Assembly: GCA_041674565.1 (NCBI GenBank)
Contig: JBAYVQ010000022.1
Span: 1-11,177 of the forward strand
Reading direction: 5' to 3'
DNA: 11,177 bases
Origin: CALMFT01 sp041674565
Lineage (GTDB): Bacteria; Patescibacteriota; Gracilibacteria; Absconditabacterales; Absconditicoccaceae
The notes beneath the pieces are model-generated. The model made no database searches, was not told the DNA's origin, and was given only the letters and a program-made list of their open reading frames with translations. Shown in pieces: positions 7,149 to 11,177 of this stretch. The position numbers and the translations under genes were made by a program. Position 1 is the stretch's first letter, and each line of letters opens with the position of its first letter.

Positions 7149-7667
7149 TTATTTGACTCATCTACCCGTGGCAAGTCTATCAGCCATCTCATTGTACTTA
7201 TTACCGTTATGTCACTTCACTCGGTGTCGATGGATAGTAAACAATCAGACCAATATGTCTAACTCTTGTCGTAGTTCGATATTTTTGACCAATTGTCTGC
7301 CAGTTGTTTTCCGCCCATTACGTTTCCGTGTATGGATTCGTTCTTGAATACCGTGTTTTACATACGTAGAGTCGAGGTAGATATCAATAAATATCTGATT
7401 ATTCGTATTATTTTGGGAAGAAATATCTCCAAAAAGCCCACCATAGTCCTGTAATAAGCCAATCACAATATCATTTTTTTGACAGATCCACTCCAAGGCC
7501 CTGATAACTGCCGTAAGTTCCATCTGATTATTGGTGCTAGGGTTTGCTTTGCCACTCAAATGGATCACATCTTTTGAAACTCATCACGATAGCACAACAG
7601 CACCTCGACCTCAAGGTCAGGGGTTTCATGAGCAAGCTCCATCGGTATAGATACTATAATCTGACAT
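7149..7667 (-). CDS. rnhA: Ribonuclease HI
   Basis: A 172-aa RNase HI, which cleaves the RNA strand of RNA-DNA hybrids. The four carboxylates are in place: D9 in YTDGACSGNPGPGG, E50 in NNQMELTAV, D99 in YLDSTYVKHGI and D163 in NEMADRLA; the catalytic-loop His153 lies in VKGHNGNKYNE. Gly14, Gly17 and Gly19 of SGNPGPGG are all TGA codons, which is the clearest single proof of UGA as glycine in this window. TGA also occurs near the C-terminus (KGH, GRGVK). It is slightly longer than the usual 155 aa because of a polar Asn-rich insert at about residues 70-92, before the third catalytic Asp. The start at 7667 is the ATG that gives MSDYSIYTDG. It lies 6 bp after the stop of the Nudix gene, so the two are probably one operon. 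Confidence 0.95.
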
Positions 7668-7673
7668 ATATTA

Positions 7674-8231
7674 TTATTCCACAGTAAACAAAATATCTTC
7701 AAATGTTTTTAGCTTTTTATTTCTTACCATATCGTGTACATAATCCTTTAGGGGATCATTTGCAAATACACCCTGCAGAGCCATCTCCACAAACACCTCA
7801 AAATCCAGATAAAATAACTTAATGGATTCTCCACTGGATTCAATCGGATCTTGTATCTTAGTACATCATTTTGCGACATAATAATACAATTTCCAATTAA
7901 TAACAGGGGTTTTCTTATCAAACAACAAACTCCAATGATTAGCTTGCATACCTGTCTCTTCGAGCATCTCTCTTTTTGCTCACGCTAAAGGTTCTTCATC
8001 ACCATCCAACCTTCCTCCAATAAGCGACCAATAGGGCTCAGTTCTACCAGGTTGTTTTTGATAAGAGACAACAATTTTGCGGTCGACAATGGGTAAGGCG
8101 AATACACTAGAAGGTCTTTTTATCTCTTCAAAGGTCCTGATACTACCATCAAACATAGTCTGATCTCGCTGATATACTTGATAGATCAGTCCATCGTATA
8201 CTATTTTTGCGTGCGCTGGTATTTTAGTCAT
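7674..8231 (-). CDS. Nudix hydrolase, ADP-ribose pyrophosphatase-like
   Basis: A 185-aa Nudix enzyme with an intact box at about residues 72-95: GGRLDGDEEPLAGAKREMLEETGM is interrupted by a TGA that must be Gly84. The catalytic R-E-x-x-E-E is at 87-92. Upstream, FDGSIRTFEEIKRPSSVFALPI resembles the ADP-ribose pyrophosphatase subfamily, in which the N-terminal strands form a dimer; the likely reaction is hydrolysis of ADP-ribose or a related nucleoside diphosphate. Substrate is inferred from the subfamily look and could differ. The C-terminal part contains a Gly-Cys segment (VAKGCTK) with another TGA Gly. The frame ends in two consecutive TAA codons. A consensus -10 and a fair -35 lie upstream (8261-8288), and rnhA follows after 6 bp. 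Unlike the NrtR-like protein at 2333-2971, this box is catalytically complete. Confidence 0.88.
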
Positions 8232-8260
8232 GACAAACTTGATTATTTACATAAAAAGAC

Positions 8261-8288
8261 ATTATAAGAATATCTCAGATTATAGCAA
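8261..8288 (-). promoter_or_regulatory. Candidate promoter for the Nudix-rnhA operon
   Basis: On the minus strand TTGCTA (8288-8283), a 16-nt spacer and a perfect TATAAT (8266-8261) precede the Nudix start at 8231. A transcript start near 8254 would give a leader of about 22 nt. Confidence 0.5.
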
Positions 8289-8353
8289 AATCGAAATACA
8301 ACTCTATTGATTTACATATATAAAAGTATAATTATAATTGACATTTAGAAATA

Positions 8354-8359
8354 TATAAT
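8354..8359 (+). promoter_or_regulatory. Consensus -10 hexamer 7 nt before the sigma factor start codon
   Basis: TATAAT at 8354-8359 is followed by 7 nt and ATG 8367, so transcription would begin at or next to the start codon. TTGACA at 8338-8343 is present, but only 10 nt away, too close to act as the matching -35. No Shine-Dalgarno lies between. Confidence 0.4.
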
Positions 8360-8366
8360 ATGTATC

Positions 8367-8972
8367 ATGAATATACTATCAACAAGCACCGCACATATCG
8401 GACATAAAATTTCTGACGAAGATCTCATTAACCAGTATGTAACAACTAGTGACGAGCAACACCGGAATACCCTCCAGAAACGTTACCAAACAAAAGTATT
8501 TGCAAAGTGCATAAGCATGTTATCCAACGAAGAATGAGCGAAGGACGCTGTTCAAGATATATTTATCAAAGTATTTCTAAACATAAATAAATTTGGTAGC
8601 CAATCATCATTTAGTACGCGATTATATAGTATCACTTATAATTATTGTATAGATATACTACGCAAAAGGACTAAAACACTGCAAATTATTAATAACATCG
8701 CAACTACGTGGGAACCACGGGAGGAACCAGGAGAGGTATGCGATGCGGAAAGACTCGATCAGAAGGTGGAGAAGATGCGAATAGCGCTAGATAAACTTAA
8801 TAATGGTGAAAAAAGTACTTTGCTATTAAAATATCAAGAAGCTAAAAGCATAAAAGAAATAGCATGACTACTTGGAGAAAGCGATTCTGCGATAAAGATG
8901 AGAATCATGAGAGCAAAACAAAAAGCAAACATGATAGCCAAATGACTTCAGGAAGAAAAATTATACTTGTAA
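8367..8972 (+). CDS. ECF-type RNA polymerase sigma factor
   Basis: A 201-aa sigma-70 family protein with only regions 2 and 4, as in ECF (group 4) sigma factors. Region 2: NEEGAKDAVQDIFIKVF, then FSTRLYSITYNYCIDILRKR, the -10 recognition and core-binding helices. A linker rich in Glu follows (EPREEPGEV). Region 4: LLLKYQEAKSIKEIAGLLG, then SAIKMRIMRAKQKA, the -35-binding helix-turn-helix. The Gly in NEEG, the Gly in EIAGLLG and the Gly in AKGLQEE are TGA codons. No anti-sigma factor gene is adjacent: the divergent neighbour is the Nudix gene and the convergent one is metG. Its last 12 bp overlap the end of metG on the other strand. ATG 8367 is chosen because it keeps the frame; ATG 8360 is out of frame. 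Which genes it directs cannot be told from here. Confidence 0.88.
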
Positions 8973-10703
8973 CTTCTCCATTTCTCAGCTTATCTGTTCA
9001 TCCGTAATTTTGACAAAGAGATAAGCTGGCTTTTCAATAATAGTCTTGTATTGCCAAGCGCCAAATACGTCTCATACAGTCGTGATATTCATAGTCTGAT
9101 TATCCTCAATCAATAATCATAATATAGTCTGAGAGGTCTGGGGTAGATAAGGCTCCATAATAACAGCCAATGTAACCAGATACCATCCAAGGATAGAAAG
9201 TATCTTTTTTGCCACTTCGGGTTGATCTTTGCCAATTTCCCAGGGCTTCGTATCATTCACAAATTTGTTACCAATACTACATAACTCCATAACACTTGCT
9301 AATCCGTCTCTAAACTGGAAGTTTTGCAGGTGGTTTATGATCTTGTCGCGAAAACTAGGGCACTGTCCTACAAAATCCAGGATATATTGCTGTAATTGCG
9401 GATCAAGTCACACAATATACTCTGTCAGACTATCAAATTGTTCAAACTTACCATCGCAATACTTCATACTCAAGTTGGTTACTCTCGAGAAAAGATTCCC
9501 CAAATTGTCGCACAGATTATTACATCTTTCTTGAAACTCTTTCCGTTTAAAGTCACTATCTGCTGTTTCTGGGATCACACTAGTAAGGTAATATCTAATA
9601 TAATCTGAATGATAGTTGTTCACGATATCATCTACCCAAACAGCCCATCCACGCGAGGTACTAAACTTCTTACCCTCTAGATTGAGAAACTCATTGGCTG
9701 GGATATCAGTAGGCAAGACATATGGTTTGCTTGTACTGTGTTGGAGTTCAAGACCTTTATTGTAAGCCATCAACAAAGCTGGCCAAATGATAGAATGAAA
9801 TACCACATTGTCTTTACCAATAAATTCTACCAACTCCGTATCATCACTTTTTCGATACTGTTCGAATAACTCTGGTGTACCAAGATCATCAAAATATTTC
9901 TTGGTAATACTAATATACCCCAAAGGCGCTTCAAACCATACATAAATAGTCTTATTTTCAAATCATTCCAAAGGCACACTGATGCCACATTTGATATCTC
10001 TCGTATAACATCTAGGCTGAAGACTGTCTTTTATCCATTTATTGAGACTCGTACTAATCACATTGGGTTTTCGGTCCTTTTTGGTCTCGAGCCAGTTCGC
10101 AAGCTGATCTTGGAAAAGATCAAGTTTGAAAAACAAATGCTCAGATTGTTTGAGTTCCAAGTTATTACCTTTACAGGTCTTACAAGTAGGATCGATAAGT
10201 GTCTCTGGATCTAGCATATTACCACAGGCCTCACACTGATCACCATTTGCTCCTGGGGTTTTACATTTTGGGCAAGTACCAACAATATATCTATCTGGTA
10301 AAAATTTTTGACAAGTATTACAGTACATCTGGTTGATAGTCCTACGTTCTAGTAGCTCCTGATCGTACAGTTTCCAGAAAAAGTCATGAGCAACTTGTTC
10401 ATGCTGAGCGGTATCCGTACCATGAAATATGGTAAAATTGATGCCCATTTTCGCCATGCCAGCCTTATAGGATTCACGATATTCTGAAACAAGCTCTGAG
10501 ACGGTCTTACCGTACTTTTCTGAAGCGATCTCCAGTGCCACTCCATGATCATCCGTCCCACATACATGAATCACATCTTGACCCATAAGTTTACAGTATC
10601 TAAAATAGATATCTGCTGGCAAATACACTCATGCAATATGCCCCAAATGCAATGGCCCATTGGGATAGGGCAACGCTGATGTTATGATTTTTCTTTTTGA
10701 CAT
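8961..10703 (-). CDS. metG: Methionyl-tRNA synthetase
   Basis: A 580-aa class I aminoacyl-tRNA synthetase charging tRNA-Met. The N-terminus reads ITSALPYPNGPLHLGHIAG, with the HIGH motif as HLGH at 19-22 and the Gly of HIAG encoded by TGA. DVIHVCGTDDHG follows. The connective zinc domain at about 126-172 has four C-x-x-C knuckles (CNTC, CPKC, CEAC, CKTC). VWFEAPLGYI contains the Met-pocket region, and the KMSKS loop is the KFSTS variant at about residues 345-349 (LEGKKFSTSRGW). The C-terminal part is the helical anticodon-binding domain; there is no clear appended tRNA-binding domain. Further TGA glycines occur, for example in PLEGFE and YIVGLD. ATG 10703 gives the conserved N-terminus, with TATCAT 7 nt upstream. 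The TAA stop at 8961-8963 lies inside the end of the sigma factor gene on the opposite strand. Confidence 0.96.
8986..9028 (+). terminator. Possible terminator hairpin for the sigma factor gene, inside metG
   Basis: CAGCTTATCT (8986-8995) and AGATAAGCTG (9019-9028) are perfect 10-bp arms separated by 23 nt, beginning 13 nt after the sigma factor stop. GCTTTTC follows, a weak T run. The hairpin lies within the last codons of metG on the other strand. The long loop and weak T run make it only a candidate. Confidence 0.35.
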
Positions 10704-10853
10704 ACTATAGATGATATGAAATAATCTGAGCCAGCATTGTAACAAAGTGAAAATCTATTTCCAATGGGAAATCATTCAACATTTGTCGCAACTTTTTCTT
10801 TTGTTATCGACAGTTTTTTATTATAGATGTGGATTTTATGAGTAATTGACAAC

Positions 10854-11177
10854 ATGTCTCAGTATGATAAAGGTTTTTTGTATTCGCTACTTCCCGATAC
10901 AACACGAAGTGATTTACATAAAGAGGATTTCATACCTCAATATATCGTTCAAGATGCTCTCAAATTAGAAAAATATACCAAAAAAAACCAGATCCAATGG
11001 TTTACGAGAGATGATGCGCAATATCACTTCAAGTTTACTACGGTCCCTACAAAGCCTCAGATTATCTATTATATGGGTAATTTGGATATACTTAATCAGA
11101 CATTATTGGGTATTGTATGACCGCGTTTACCTAGTATATATGGAGAACAAGTGGTTACGGAGCTACTGGATTATGCA
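10854..11177 (+). CDS. dprA: DNA processing protein DprA, N-terminal part, runs off window
   Basis: The first 108 codons of a DprA (Smf) homologue, which loads RecA on single-stranded DNA during natural transformation. After an N-terminal helical region (residues 1-60, a likely SAM-like helical part), YPxxL-like elements are replaced by TTVPTKPQIIYYMGNL, then TLLGIVGPRLPSIYGEQVV. This matches the start of the DprA Rossmann fold, where the consensus is P-x-x-L-y-x-x-G, then a-i-V-G-x-R-x-x-s-x-Y-G. The Gly of IVGPR is an in-frame TGA, at the most conserved glycine of the family, so the gene does not stop there. The 3' end is beyond the window. It is divergent from metG across a 150-bp AT-rich gap in which TATTAT and TATAGA near 10819-10827 are -10-like. 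Confidence 0.82.

Noticed and set aside
8338..8359. TTGACA and TATAAT as a complete -35/-10 promoter of the sigma factor gene
   Set aside because: The spacer is only 10 nt, too short for sigma-70 type recognition; only the -10 was kept.

Overview
The window reads as chromosomal DNA from a UGA-recoded candidate-phyla bacterium (Gracilibacteria/BD1-5 or Absconditabacteria/SR1, genetic code 25, UGA = glycine). The evidence is internal. Conserved genes are open only if in-frame TGA is read as Gly, and the TGA codons fall exactly on invariant glycines: RNase HI DGACSGNPGPGG (three TGA), Der MKVGLIGATNVGKS, MetRS HLGHIAG, DprA IVGPR, the AAA ATPase ATGSSS and a Nudix LAGAKRE. All coordinates below use only TAA/TAG as stops. 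The DNA is AT-rich, Shine-Dalgarno sequences are scarce, and several genes have a -10-like hexamer 7-9 nt before the start codon, which suggests leaderless transcripts.

Layout. (1) 1-521, minus: 5' part of an AAA/DUF4143-type ATPase, with a perfect 11-bp inverted repeat just upstream. (2) 522-840: no confident gene; two hairpin-forming repeats and a weak possible transposase remnant. (3) 841-2331, plus: a membrane-anchored protein with a His/Cys arrangement like clan CD (caspase/DUF4347-like) domains, then an unrecognised 173-aa protein. (4) 2333-2971, minus: an NrtR-type regulator (degenerate Nudix domain plus winged helix), divergent from (5) 3113-4087, plus: a MazG-like domain fused to adenine phosphoribosyltransferase. 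(6) 4149-5743, plus: the most unusual locus, a 57-aa Ser/Cys-rich peptide followed 18 bp later by a stand-alone LanM-type (DUF4135) dehydratase. The dehydratase has no LanC cyclase domain, has Asn in place of the expected kinase Lys, and carries a frame break near its 3' end. This looks like a minimal or decaying class II lanthipeptide-like system. (7) 5745-8231, minus: der, rnhA and a Nudix hydrolase. (8) 8367-8972, plus: an ECF-type sigma factor. (9) 8961-10703, minus: metG, overlapping the sigma gene tail to tail. (10) 10854-11177, plus: start of dprA, running off the window.

The housekeeping genes (der, rnhA, metG, dprA, Nudix) form a normal compact chromosomal background. Regions 3-6 are the accessory part. 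No LanC cyclase, peptide transporter, tRNA, rRNA, CRISPR array or intact insertion sequence was seen.
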